Shown piece after piece: positions 9,796-23,559 of a stretch of 64,000 bases of DNA. The notes below the pieces were generated by a model. That model made no database searches. It saw nothing but the letters and a program-made list of their open reading frames with translations, and was not told where the DNA came from. This DNA is from Lutraria lutraria (taxonomy: Eukaryota > Mollusca > Bivalvia > Venerida > Mactridae): NCBI GenBank assembly GCA_964023205.1, contig OZ026835.1:44675083-44739082 (forward strand), read 5' to 3'. The translations under genes were made by a program, and so were the position numbers. Each line of letters opens with the position of its first letter. The stretch's first letter is position 1.

Positions 9796-12700
9796 TATAC
9801 CCATCTGCACAAATTTCTGCATATTTGCCTATGAGATGGGTATACCTGTAGGCACAAATTTCTGCATATTTGTCTATGTGATTGATATACCCATCTGCAC
9901 AAATTTCTGCATATTTGCCTATGAGATGGGTATACCTGTAGGCACAAATTTCTGCATATTTGTCTATGTGATGGATATACCCATCTGCACAAATTTCTGC
10001 ATATTTGCCTATGAGATGGGTATACCTGTAGGCACAAATTTCTGCATATTTGCCTATGAGATGGGTATACCTGTAGGCACAAATTTCTGCATATTTGCCT
10101 ATGAGATGGGTATACCTGTAGGCACAAATTTCTGCATATTTGTCTATGTGATGGATATACCTGTAGGCACAAATCTCAGCATATTTGTCTATGTGATGGA
10201 TATACCTGTAGGCACAAATTTCTGCATATTTGTCTATGTGATGGATATACCTGTAGGCACAAATTTCTGCATATTTGTCTATGTGATGGATATACCTGTA
10301 GGCACAAATCTCAGCATATTTGTCTATGTGATGGATATACCTGTAGGCACAAATTTCTGCATATTTGTCTATGTGATGGATATACCTGTAGGCACAAATC
10401 TCAGCATATTTGTCTATGTGATGGATATGCCTGTAGGCACAAATCTCAGCATATTTGCCTATGAGATGGGTATACCTGTAGGCACAAATTTCTGCATATT
10501 TGTCTATGTGATGGATATACCTGTAGGCACAAATCTCAGCATATTTGCCTATGAGATGGATATACCTGTAGGCACAAATTTCTGCATATTTGTCTATGTG
10601 ATGGATATACCTGTAGGCACAAATCTCAGCATATTTGTCTATGTGATGGATATACCTGTAGGCACAAATCACAGCATATTTGTCTATGTGATGGATATAC
10701 CTGTAGGCACAAATCTCAGCATATTTGTCTATGTGATGGATATACCTGTAGGCACAAATTTCTGCATATTTGTCTATGTGATGGATATACCTGTAGGCAC
10801 AAATCTCAGCATATTTGTCTATGTGATGGATATACCTGTAGGCACAAATTTCTGCATATTTGTCTATGTGATGGATATACCTGTAGGCACAAATTTCTGC
10901 ATATTTGCCTATGAGATGGGTATACCTGTAGGCACAAATCTCAGCATATTTGTCTATGTGATGGATATACCTGTAGGCACAAATTTCTGCATATTTGTCT
11001 ATGTGATGGATATACCTGTAGGCACAAATTTCTGCATATTTGCCTATGAGATGGGTATACCTGTAGGCACAAATCTCAGCATATTTGTCTATGTGATGGA
11101 TATGCCTGTAGGCACAAATCTCAGCATATTTGTCTATGTGATGGATATACCTGTAGGCACAAATCTCAGCATATTTGTCTATGTGATGGATATACCTGTA
11201 GGCACAAATTTCTGCATATTTGTCTATGTGATGGATATACCTGTAGGCACAAATCTCAGCATATTTGTCTATGTGATGGATATACCTGTAGGCACAAATC
11301 TCAGCATATTTGTCTATGTGATGGATATACCTGTAGGCACAAATTTCTGCATATTTGTCTATGTGATGGATATACCCATCTGCACAAATTTCTGCATATT
11401 TGCCTATGAGATGGGTATACCTGTAGGCACAAATCTCAGCATATTTGTCTATGTGATGGATATACCTGTAGGCACAAATCTCAGCATATTTGTCTATGTG
11501 ATGGATATACCTGTAGGCACAAATCTCAGCATATTTGTCTATGTGATGGATATACCTGTAGGCACAAATTTCTGCATATTTGTCTATGTGATGGATATAC
11601 CTGTAGGCACAAATTTCTGCATATTTGCCTATGTAATGGGTATACCTGTAGGCACAAATTTCTGCATATTTGTCTATGAGATGGGTATACCTGTAGGCAC
11701 AAATTTCTGCATATTTGTCTATGTGATGGATATACCTGTAGGCACAAATTTCTGCATATTTGCCTATGAGATGGGTATACCTGTAGGCACAAATTTCTGC
11801 ATATTTGTCTATGTGATGGATATACCTGTAGGCACAAATCTCAGCATATTTGTCTATGTGATGGATATACCTGTAGGCACAAATCTCAGCATATTTGTCT
11901 ATGTGATGGATATACCTGTAGGCACAAATTTCTGCATATTTGTCTATGTGATGGATATACCCATCTGCACAAATTTCTGCATATTTGCCTATGAGATGGG
12001 TATACCTGTAGGCACAAATTTCTGCATATTTGTCTATGTGATGGATATACCTGTAGGCACAAATCTCAGCATATTTGTCTATGTGATGGATATACCTGTA
12101 GGCACAAATTTCTACATATTTGTCTATGTGATGGATATACCTGTAGGCACAAATTTCTGCATATTTGTCTATGTGATGGATATACCTGTAGGCACAAATT
12201 TCTGCATATTTGTCTATGTGATGGATATACCCATCTGCACAAATTTCTGCATATTTGCCTATGAGATGGATATACCTGTAGGCACAAATCTCAGCATATT
12301 TGTCTATGTGATGGATATACCTGTAGGCACAAATCTCAGCATATTTGTCTATGTGATGGATATACCTGTAGGCACAAATTTCTGCATATTTGTCTATGTG
12401 ATGGATATACCTGTAGGTACAAATTTCTGCATATTTGTCTATGTGATGGATATACCTGTAGGCACAAATCTCAGCATATTTGTCTATGTGATGGATATGC
12501 CTGTAGGCACAAATCTCAGCATATTTGTCTATGTGATGGATATACCTGTAGGCACAAATCTCAGCATATTTGTCTATGTGATGGATATACCTGTAGGCAC
12601 AAATTTCTGCATATTTGTCTATGTGATGGATATACCTGTAGGCACAAATTTCTGCATATTTGTCTATGTGATGGATATACCTGTAGGCACAAATTTCTGC

Positions 12701-13316
12701 ATATTTGTCTATGTGATGGATATACCTGTAGGCACAAATTTCTGCATATTTGTCTATGTGATGGATATACCTGTAGGCACAAATTTCTGCATATTTGTCT
12801 ATGTGATGGATATACCTGTAGGCACAAATTTCTGCATATTTGTCTATGTGATGGATATGCCTGTAGGCACAAATCTCAGCATATTTGTCTATGTGATGGA
12901 TATACCTGTAGGCACAAATCTCAGCATATTTGTCTATGTGATGGATATACCTGTAGGCACAAATCTCAGCATATTTGTCTATGTGATGGATATACCTGTA
13001 GGCACAAATCTCAGCATATTTGTCTATGTGATGGATATGCCTGTAGGCACAAATCACAGCATATTTGTCTATGTGATGGATATACCTGTAGGCACAAATC
13101 TCAGCATATTTGTCTATGTGATGGATATACCTGTAGGCACAAATCTCAGCATATTTGTCTATGTGATGGATATACCTGTAGGCACAAATTTCTGCATATT
13201 TGTCTATGTGATGGATATACCCATCTGCACAAATTTCTGCATATTTGCCTATGAGATGGATATACCTGTAGGCACAAATTTCTGCATATTTGCCTATGTA
13301 ATGGGTATACCCATTT
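9796..13316. repeat. 45-bp minisatellite, about 78 copies
   Basis: About 3.5 kb of uninterrupted 45-bp units with very little divergence. Variant blocks recur (TTTCTGC / CTCAGC / CACAGC; GTAGGCAC / CCATCTGCAC; GTCTATGTGATGGA / GCCTATGAGATGGG), and the CCATCTGCAC variant is followed by the GCCTATGAGATG type. The unit is a multiple of three without stops in some frames, so both strands show a very long open frame (1165 codons plus, 1197 codons minus) encoding 15-residue repeats. I regard these as by-products of the array, not genes. Lies in the SYT1 5' UTR intron or upstream. Confidence 0.95.
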
Positions 13317-13339
13317 GGAAATTGGCTAAATAGACTCAC

Positions 13340-14044
13340 TGCAATGGTTTTTTTCACAGTAAGAGTGTTTTTATTAAGATTTCTTTATCACACACACTTG
13401 ACAAGGAAACAATAGTTTAACAACACATTGCATCCACTCAATAAAGCGTTTCATCTTCACACAAAATATTCATGTTGTGTAATGTTTAACATGACAAAAT
13501 AAGCAAAATATTCTTTTCTAGATTACAAATACAACATCTGACTAGTTTTTCCTAAAACATTTCTGTTCTAAAATTTCTGTAGTACCTCATTAAAGGGTAA
13601 ACATTTTGTGAACATCAAAGTCTGAGCTTTCAAGGTCAAGTGGTTATAGTCTCTGACTAGCAATTTTTCTACCTTAAAAACTCTGAAAAGGCCCAAAACA
13701 ACTTTGGCTGATAGTGCTACATTAAATCCCAGAGAAAAATAAATAACAACATTTTTTTTCTCTCTTTAAATCATTACATCTCAATATTGCCATCTACATT
13801 GTATGTATGTACATATTCACATACCAAATTGCATCAACCTAGCATGTGGCTATATTTTGACTATTTCCGTTACCATAGCAACCACAATTTTGACCTGATG
13901 GAAAAAACAAAATGGCATGCATTATATAATCTCCACAATGCAACATACTCACATACCTATATTCATATATAGTGGTTAAGTTATTGCAGGATCCAGTTTT
14001 GAGGTGGACAAACAGACAGACATTCTAATGAAAGGATACTTAAG
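13340..14044. other. Intergenic or 5' intron sequence, nothing recognised
   Basis: AT-rich. A dispersed-repeat-like tail (GGTGGACAAACAGACAGACATTC) sits at 14000-14030. Confidence 0.4.
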
Positions 14045-14362
14045 TGGCTTTTCAATGTTAAACTTTAACCACATAAACCCACTTTTAGTGAATTTTAGTC
14101 ACATAAACCCACTTTTAGTCACATAAACCCATTTTTTGGCACATAAACCAATTTTAGTGAATTTTAGTCACATAAACCCACTTTTTGGCACATAAACCCA
14201 ATTTTAGTGAATTTTAGTCACATAAACCCACTTTTAGTCACATAAACCCACTTTTTGGCACATAAACCAATTTTAGTGAATTTTAGTCACATAAACCCAC
14301 TTTTTGGCACATAAACCCAATTTTAGTGAATTTTAGTCACATAAACCCACTTTTTGGCACAA
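14045..14362. repeat. Compound tandem repeat of CACATAAACCCA units
   Basis: Units of about 22 bp (TTTTAGTCACATAAACCCAC) alternate with TTTTTGGCACATAAACCCAA and TTTTAGTGAA to form a larger repeat of roughly 50 to 115 bp. Noncoding. Confidence 0.88.
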
Positions 14363-14379
14363 TTTAAGTGACTGCAATA

Positions 14380-16140
14380 GAAATAAAGAGTACTAACCCT
14401 ATAGCCACCTAAACCCCTATTTATTCAAGCAGACAGACGGATCTAAGGCAAACCTGTAGTTCCCTCCAATGTAAACACTGGTATGATATAACTTCTAGAC
14501 ATCATTAATAAACATCCATTTTGCATCAAATTTTCAGAATACAGAATCACTATTTATCAATTTCAGGTTTAATACTAATTTAAACAAAGAATGTATCAAT
14601 TCCACTCTAGGTAAAACAATCGCCAAAACAAGAAATACAATATATGTGTAGAAAAGCCTGACAAAGGTATAAACATGTATATGATTAAGTAACATAACAA
14701 AGTATGTCAATAACAATTCATTACCCCTGTAGCTGTTAAGTAATAAATAACACCCAATTACCCGTTTATAAATAGTTAATTTCTGCTACCATAATATTAT
14801 AACCTTTAGTGTATGTAGCAAAATTAATTAATAAAATCATTCTATTATGATGAATTACACTATAATTAATAATCTCATTCTATGATAATGAATTATACTG
14901 TAATTAAATGACAAACAGCTTAAATAAAGATCAGACTAATTCATAAGAGCGTATAATTAATATTTCATATTTATCCATAAAACATGGGTAAATTACTAGT
15001 TGAGTCTAGCTAACACTAAGCTGTACAGGGATGATGTTTTGACCAAGGTTAATGAATAATCTATTATTTATACAAACATCATTAATTACTGCTTTTCTCA
15101 TAATTACCGTATATCCCAACATGTAAGAACAAAATTCATCAAACATCAATAATAATCAGATAAACAGCTCGTGATATTTGATTTAAATAAGATATGACCA
15201 TGATAGCCGGTTATAAATCAAAGCTCTGAAGGTTCTGCTATTGTTCTGAACTACGAAGCACTCAAAAGTTGAATTTCTTTGTAGGGTGAGGTTATAATTA
15301 GAGTTTTGGAAACCGAACGATAATTCGAGCATGAATTTTGATGCAGACCAAAGTACTTCACTTTTCTACACCCACCATGCAATTGTAAAACTTGTCCCGT
15401 TCCATGTGCTTTCAGTACTTTTGCAGACTGTAATATCTCAAACATGAAGACATAGTCTAAGGAAAAGTTACACGTCATAAGCATTAAATTAATTGATTAA
15501 AATTTCCTGATGAACCACTTTTTTAAATATCTGGTTGACTCACAGTTATCATCGCATCGTCCATGAATTCAATGATGACTTCTATAATTTATGTTTACAA
15601 TAGAAGCTAGGAACCAGATTATATTAGCCTATAAAGCATGTTACTTATGATGTCATCCTTCCTTGAAATATGTGTACTGGTGTAATCCGAGGTAGATTTT
15701 TTTACGACTGTTTTGTACTGCTTGTTTTTATGATTTTACTTAGCCATCTGAGTTTGACTAGAATGCATGTTATATTTGACCATTGAATTAAAAATCGGAA
15801 CTATGATCATATGCGGGAGGTTACACTTCGGTATGCAGGAAAATTAAAACCAACAGACTGTTGAGAAATGGTCTTAACTTTGCGTTCATACTGAACAACA
15901 AAACTATCATTTTAATGAATATATATATAATCCACTTCAAAATTAATGTATTCATTTACTCAGTAACATAGACACAATCAGGTCCGTCCAGTCAGTTAAA
16001 TATCAAATCGTGATAGAAATCCAATTTATGTTCCATACCAGACACTGGGGAGATGTTCCATACCAGACACCAGGCAGAGAAAATAAAACACAACATGAAA
16101 ATACACTAATGAACAACAACGCCGATGCATGACAACAATT
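14380..16140. other. Long unannotated AT-rich stretch
   Basis: No gene, RNA or clear element. At 15290-15420 there is a degenerate segment shared with about 4680-4850. Confidence 0.4.
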
Positions 16141-18012
16141 AGCGGATTCACATGTATGTCTATATATGGTATAAATAACAATAGTTTGTCGATTCATTCA
16201 CGTGTCTATATATGGTATAAATAACATTATAGTTAGTGGATTCATACACATGTCTATATATGGTATAAATAACATTATAGTTTGTGGATTCATACACATG
16301 TCTATATATGGTATAAATAACAATAGTTTGTGGATTCATACACATGTCTATATATGGTATAAATAACATTACAGTTAGTGGATTCATACACATGTCTATA
16401 TATGGAATAAATAACATTATAGTTAGTGGATTCATACACATGTCTATATATGGTATAAATAACAATAGTTTGTGGATTCAAACACATGTCTATATATGGT
16501 ATAAATAACATTATAGTTAGTGGACTCATACACATGTCTATATATGGAATAAATAACAATAGTTTGTGGATTAATATAAATGTCTATATATGGAATAAAT
16601 AACATTAGTGGATTCATATTTTATGTCTATATATAGAATAAATCAAAATTGTTTGTCGATTCACATACATGTCTATATATGGAATAAATAACAATAGTTT
16701 GTCCATTCACATACATGTCTATATATGGAATAAATAAAAATAGTTTGTCCATTCACATACATGTCTATATATGGAATAAATAACAATAGTTTGTCCATTC
16801 ACATACATGTCTATATATGGAATAAATAACAATAGTTTGTCCATTCACATACATGTCTATATATGGAATAAATAACAATAGTTTGTCCATTCACATACAT
16901 GTCTATATATGGAATAAATAACAATAGTTTGTCCATTCACATACATGTCTATATATGGAATAAATAACAATAGTTAGTGGATTCACATACATGTCTATAT
17001 ATGGAATAAATAACAATAGTTTGTCCATTCACATACATGTCTATATATGGAATAAATAACAATAGTTTGTCCATTCACATACATGTCTATATACGGAATA
17101 AATAACAATAGTTTGTCGATTCTCATACATGTCTATATATGGAATAAATAACAATAGTTTGTCGATTCATACATGTCTATATATGGAATAAATAACAATA
17201 GTTTGTCCATTCACATACATGTCTATATATGGAATAAATAACAATAGTTTGTCCATTCACATACATGTCTATATATGGAATAAATAACAATAGTTTGTCC
17301 ATTCACATACATGTCTATATATGGAATAAATAACAATAGTTTGTCCATTGACATACATGTCTATATATGGAATGAATAACAATAGTTTGTCGATTCTCAT
17401 ACATGTCTATATATGGAATGAATAACAATAGTTAATGGATTCACATACATGTCTATATATGGAATAAATAACAATAGTTTGTCGATTCACATACATGTCT
17501 ATATATGGAATAAATAACAATAGTTTGTCGATTCACATACATGTCTATATATGGAATAAATAACAATAGTTTGTCGATTCACATACATGTCTATATATGG
17601 AATGAATAACAATAGTTAGTGGATTCACATACATGTCTATATATGGAATAAATAACAATAGTTAGTGGATTCACATACATGTCTATATATGGAATAAATA
17701 ACAATAGTTAGTGGATTCACATACATGTCTATACATGGAATAAATAACAATAGTTAGTGGATTCACATACATGTCTATATATGGAATAAATAACAATAGT
17801 TTGTCGATTCACATACATGTCTATATATGGAATAAATAACAATAGTTTGTCGATTCACATACATGTCTATATATGGAATAAATAACAATAGTTTGTCGAT
17901 TCACATACATGTCTATATATGGAAAAAAATAACAATAGTTAGTGAATTAATGTATCAGTCTATATATGCAACATATAACAATAGTTAGTGGATCTCACAA
18001 CAGTCTATATAG
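16141..18012. repeat. 46-bp minisatellite, about 40 copies, in sub-domains
   Basis: Core CATGTCTATATATGG(A/T)ATAAATAACA. Left part: GGTATAAATAACATTATAG variants with TTCATACACATG. Middle: TTTGTCCATTCACATACATG. Right: TTTGTCGATTC or TTAGTGGATTC. The block-wise distribution of variants shows local expansion from different founders. Ends decay at 17930-18010. Confidence 0.95.
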
Positions 18013-19292
18013 AATGGCAACATCACTAGCATCACATGTAGTCAAACCTAGGCGTATAAATGTAGTTTTAAAGCAATTCCTCCATCTATTTTACACAATA
18101 TTAAATACAGAATGTTCACTGTTACTATCAAACAATCAGTTTTAATGTTACTCATAAACTAATTACCAGTACTTTATAACACAGTTAAATATATGTCACC
18201 GTATCATGATCCAGCCATATTCTACAACTGGAATAACAAGTATGGTAGACTACAAAAAAGTATGTTTGTGAATTACTTTGAACAACATTAATAAAGAACC
18301 GAAATGAGCAAATCTATACATGACAATAATGTTCCAAGGTACATGTATGAAAGCTTGGGTCATTAGACACCACACCAATCATCCCGTCACCATGAACATA
18401 ATGTATGTCTATTATCACCTTCATCACAAGTGAAAGGAAATCTGTGACCTAGCTTTAAACATAAATAGAAAACAAGGACGAATTGTGTTGACATATTTCC
18501 TGTTTTGTTCAATTAGTACTCCATGACATGTACAAGTTATAATGATGTCAGAATAGACAGAAAATCAATCCAGAATTCAACAGCTGGTAGTTAAATGATG
18601 ATTACCAATTTCTTTATTTGTTTATCTTTATTCATAGTTTAGTTCAACAACAAAAGCAACAGGGAGTGTGTGGTAAACAAAAGAAAAGTATACAAGGTTG
18701 TGACTGTGCATATAGAGAGACAAGTTTACCAGTCAGTAAATTATCCTAACCTAGCAAAGTTAATGACACGGAATGTTAACATAGACCATTTGTACATAAT
18801 ATAAAAGCTTTAATGATATAAATATCATACTGTTTTATTCATACAATCATGCTGTGATATCTAAATTTATAAAATGTTACCAGAAACACCCAATGGTATG
18901 AATATTTATAATATCAAACTATAACCATAGCTTACAAAACCACTGAATGTCACAGTTGGATAGGGATTGATTTTATTTTGATTGGATTTATTTTTGGTAA
19001 AGATGTACTAATGTACATGGATAATAAACATATGGTAGAAAAAAACAAAAAAAAAACCATAATAATTAGAGTCATGAAAGCAATAATGGAGAGTATCATA
19101 ATAACATCACATAAAAAATTGTCATATTTGTGTGAAATAATTGGGAATATATAAAGCATAGTGATACATATGACTTGTTCTAAACAAACCTAATCCAATG
19201 ATTGAGGCGTACAGTCACAGTATAAGAAATAATCATCAACAGCTTTGTTTTAAGGTCAATTTATTCTAACACTGACAATGACAATGTCAAGT
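18013..19292. other. Unannotated AT-rich stretch
   Basis: No coding potential or element recognised on either strand. Confidence 0.4.
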
Positions 19293-19522
19293 TTATTTGT
19301 TTGTTTGAGTTTAATGCCCCTTTTCAACAGTCAGAGTCATATGAGGCGGACAGTTCATCTAATCATCATTCCTGGGAAGTACCGCTGTACTAGAATCAGA
19401 TCCTCCGTAAGCAACTGCCTACTTTCTCACACAAAGAGACATGGTCAGTAGCTGGGCTCGAACCCACAACCCTCTATCAGTGAGACCTTACAGTGATCTT
19501 GACCACTCGACCACAGAGGCGG
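19293..19522 (-). mobile_element. tRNA-derived SINE, family A, minus copy
   Basis: On the minus strand it begins CCGCCTCTGTGGTCGAGTGG (A-box-like), has GTGGGTTCGAGCCC as B box, and ends in GTTGAAAAGGGGCATTAAAC followed by a CAAACAAACAAA tail. It matches the plus-strand copy at 56484-56725 over its whole length of about 230 bp. Confidence 0.88.
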
Positions 19523-20406
19523 TATCTGACAATTATAAGTATGACTTTGTTAATACTGGAGTATTTTTTTTTTAAATCCTCAGCCCTTTTAATGGAGACC
19601 AATAATTTAACAATAATCAATTTTTCTATCAAAAGGAATCTCCACTGCTATATTAAACATGAAAACTAAATAAACTGTTTGTCAGTATAAATATTTGACT
19701 ATTAATTGTGTTACCAATAACTCAGTAAATAAACACCAGCAAAATATTCAGAGTCCCCAACTGGTCAATAATTCTATAATTGCATAAATGAGAACACTGA
19801 CTATATAGGGAACATGGTAATATTTCTACACAAGAAAATCAATACATAATAAAGAGACTTTAATAGAACAAGCCTAGAGAAAGCTTGCAGATTCTATACA
19901 TACACCCAAATTGTATCTCACTAACAAAATCAATATATCCACTCATCTAATCATAGATCTGCAGTTTGTCTTCTGTGAGCTAGCTGTAATAGTTTGAGAA
20001 TAACAGTGTGTCTTTTAAAAGTTCTATATTAAGTAATCTTTAATTATGTACAGATAGATTTGATAGCCTTTGCTGTAAGAAATATTGACAATTCTCCGTA
20101 ATAATATGTTTATAGATTACAGCAAGCTATCAGTGTTTGTTACATTCAAGGTTTTAAACACCAGAAACAGTACTCTGATAAACTCCGGCATTTTCTTAAA
20201 CTAAACATAAGACAGCTAGGCTTCACAAGCTACAGAACATACAAATGTACATATTGAGTGATAATCTTTTATCAATCTGAAAAATGATCTCAATCCTTGA
20301 TTTAAACAAAGTTGAGCAAAATGTAGAACTGAATTTCAAATAATCCTCTACTTATTTTCATGGTTAAATTCTATCATTGTTTAATTCTATATATATATAT
20401 ATATAT
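19523..20406. other. Unannotated AT-rich stretch
   Basis: No gene or element recognised; a (TA)n run ends it at 20390-20406. Confidence 0.4.
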
Positions 20407-20785
20407 TAGGGCTGTCACGATATACCGGTATACTGGTGTATCGCGATATTTGCCAGAAAAAATCGTATCGTGATACAGCAATGGCGTACCGATTTTCGTT
20501 TGTATTCCTTTCATTTAAGATAGTGGATGAATCCACAAAGTATTTTGGTCTACTTGTCAAAAATATGATATTTCCACACACCTGATCACATTGTGTGACA
20601 TTATAATTGTTGTGTCTGTGTCACTCTGCTCCATTATCTCCTGGACTATCTGAATCAATGGGATAACAGCCTAATTATAATTCTTCATCAATATAGTCGG
20701 TAAAATATCGTGATACGTATCACAATACAGTAACACTGTATTGTGATATACTGTGGTACACTCTTGGCGTATCGTGACAGCCCTA
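20407..20785. mobile_element. 379-bp hAT-like MITE (TAGGGCTGTCACGATA ends)
   Basis: Left end TAGGGCTGTCACGATA, right end TATCGTGACAGCCCTA, perfect 16-bp inverted repeats; subterminal regions are rich in ATCGTGATAC / GTATCACAAT motifs. Possible 8-bp target duplication ATATATAT / AATTATAT (6 of 8). No transposase. Confidence 0.8.
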
Positions 20786-21916
20786 AATTATATATTCAGA
20801 TATCTTTAACATTAGTAAACATACTAACTAATATATATTACCCATTAAAAATCAAATATGCCATAAAATTGACACAAAATACTGTAATAAAAGGTCAGAG
20901 TCATAAGACCATTGTTCAAATTTCAATAAATAAAACAATAATATAAGATTTTTCAGTTTCTTTCTTTTATATTGTATCAGTGAAACTCTATTCCAAGAAA
21001 AGAAAACTTAATGTCCCGGCACAAAACAAAGTTCTAATATCAAAATCAATAAGAACCTTCCTCATTTGAACATAACAGGAAAACATTCATGTTTTCCATT
21101 AACTATTGAACCAAGTAGTCAATATGGACAGACAAATAAAGTTCTTTCCTTTGAAATCTCTAGGATTGCTTGAACACAGATGAAGTGGAAAAAAATGGAA
21201 CAATCAATACAGATAAAATGTGATTTATCATCAAATGAGAGGAAATAACTTGACAACAAAATGAGACGTAACAGTACAAACTTAAAGTGTGTGTAAATGA
21301 ACTTGAAAATTACCACTGATCTGAGGACACTGTATTGCATACATGCAGTAAACGTCATTATACAATCTATTCTACAATATCATCCATTATACATGTAGAT
21401 CATTATTATATTAATATTCACTGTAAAGAAATTTAACACTTTAAATTTCTTCACAACAACAGTACTCAGATATCACACAAAGACCAGCAAATGAGAAAAA
21501 ATCTGAAAGGCCAGGAATGAAGTGAAGCGCCTATGCCCTTTTTTGTCTCAAACAATTCAGGAGACTAATTAGAAAAGTGGAATTCTGCCGATTAGCGCGA
21601 AATTCTCATGCCTGAGTATTTCAATATTCTTCTTGAATATTGGATCAGATATCCATCCCAAGGTAATTTGACATTTATCCAAATTAGGACATTTTCCCCA
21701 CCAGAAGAAATGGTAGATAGGTCAACTGCCTGAAGAAGGACATCATTTTGTCCCATACCAGAACAAAAGGCAAGTAAGTAATTTGCCTCCCTGCAGTGCT
21801 TTGCTCTAAAATGGACATTTCCCACCAGTTGACATATAGATCATAAAAATTATCAACTTAAGTATAATAATTATTGGGATGCGAATGTTCTAATGGTATG
21901 CCAATGCTCTACTGCA
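20786..21916. other. Unannotated stretch
   Basis: An open frame on the minus strand at 21592-21825 (78 codons) matches nothing I know. The nearby words GACATTT(T/C)CC(A/C)CCAG hint at an old repeat. No supported gene. Confidence 0.4.
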
Positions 21917-22794
21917 ACCCTACTAAATGGTGGCTCTTTCACATTTTTATGATCTGTTAAATAAGAGCCAACGACATATCCGTTATAGAGCCATTGATCA
22001 ATTTCAAGTTTAAATAAGTAAACACATTTTATAAGAATATCCGTTTTTAAAGCACATGCTTGTTTTTAAAAAATTCTACTCATGCGCAAATTAACAAGAT
22101 CGTCGCATTGACTGAAACGATTTCGTGACCTTTACCATGTAGAGCAGATGTTTCAGAATCGTAATGACATTGCAAGGTGGAAATGTAGGAAGGTGTCGAC
22201 AATTTTGGCTTCTTGCGTGTGAGTAGAACATTCCTGGATTATTCTTTATAACCGTAACGGTTTCCATATTATCAAAACTAGCACAAAAAGTAATATATTT
22301 TATAGAATGATGTCAACCGGTGCTTCAATGTATATGATATCTAACTTGATGATCAATTATCACGTATAATTTGGCAGCAGGATAATTCCACAATGGTATA
22401 TTAACACTCATTGATTGATGGTGTTGGCTCCATCACATTTGCGAGGGCTCTTACACATTGCCGATGGCTCCAGCACGTGGAAGAGGAATCACTCCTGATG
22501 TGTCTCCATGTGAAAGAAAACACACAAGTTGATAATTTCTAAAAGTTCTAGCAACATCATTTTAGAGCATTTCTTGTCGAAAATGCATACAAAATGACGA
22601 GAAAAATATTCTGGGTGGCAATTAGCATTCTTCGATTTTTAAAAAACAAGCATTGTGTTTTAAAAACGGATATTCTCATAAAATGTGTTTACCTGTTTAA
22701 ACTTGAAATTGATCGATGGCTCTATAACGGATGTGTCGATGGCTCATATTTAACAGATCACAAAAATGTGAAAGAGCCACCATTTAGTAGGGGT
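21917..22794. mobile_element. 878-bp foldback element with about 160-bp inverted arms
   Basis: Left arm 21917-22074 starts ACCCTACTAAATGGTGGCTC; right arm about 22633-22794 is its inverse, ending CCATTTAGTAGGGGT, with roughly 90 percent identity by eye. The unique middle (about 560 bp) has no recognisable protein. An open frame at 22594-22818 is formed mainly by the right arm and is not a gene. Confidence 0.85.
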
Positions 22795-22799
22795 GTACT

Positions 22800-22960
22800 G
22801 GGACAAATGACCAATTAGGGAGCGGAGAATTATGTCCAACTGGGTGAGGGGGCAAATGTCCTACTGGGGGAGCAAATGCGCTACATACAATTTTTTATCG
22901 GGGTAATGTCCAACATACAGTTTTGTTGGGAGGAGCAATGTTTAGGTCTGCATGACCACT
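22800..22960. repeat. Degenerate local repeat of 'AATGTCCAACTGGG' words
   Basis: Words such as ATGTCCAACTGGG, ATGTCCTACTGGGG and AATGTCCAACATACAG recur five or so times at 30-45 bp spacing; probably an old minisatellite or repeat end. Confidence 0.5.
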
Positions 22961-23559
22961 TTTTCATTGGGTGTTAATTTTCATAGGAGGCATATGGCCA
23001 ACATTTATTTAAGTGCAGACTTCTAATAAGTAGATAACATGAATTCAACACTATCTCAAGCCATATTACAACAAATACAGCAGATTAAGATTATGATGTA
23101 ACAAAACTGTCTGCTCTACATTATTAATGAAATACAATTGAATAAACAAATATAGATTATTTAAAAATCACAAAAACAAACATTTATATTATTTGTCAAC
23201 AGACAAGTCTAAAACGAATGTGAATGAAAATTGAAACAGAATGCTACATGTAGTTACATGGACAAAGTATAATCCATTATTCACACAATGTGATGTCAGA
23301 CAGTTAATGATTTATTATCCCATACAGGAACTGGTAAAGAAATTATCATACTTCCCACATCAGCTAAGCACACCAGACCATGATTTACATTTCTTCTTAT
23401 TGCTGATATTATTCCCAAGACAATAAATGAAGACCTAAAGTCTTAAGAGACTAGTTTACAATGTATAGGAAAACTTGATGTAGATCAATAAAGATACAAT
23501 GGTAACACTGGAAGATAATATCTATATGACAGCTAGGACAGAAACCAATCCCGTGACTC

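Noticed and set aside
9796..13316. Possible CRISPR array
   Set aside because: Units are contiguous with no unique spacers, and the genes are eukaryotic.
9764..13357. 1197-codon (minus) and 1165-codon (plus) open frames as giant repeat proteins
   Set aside because: Both are produced by the 45-bp array, whose unit is a multiple of three without stops; nothing outside the array supports exons, and both strands cannot sensibly be coding.
16160..16559. Minus-strand frames with MLFIPYIDMCMNP repeats
   Set aside because: Products of the 46-bp array at 16141-18012.
22594..22818. 74-codon plus-strand frame
   Set aside because: It lies mostly in the right arm of the foldback element.
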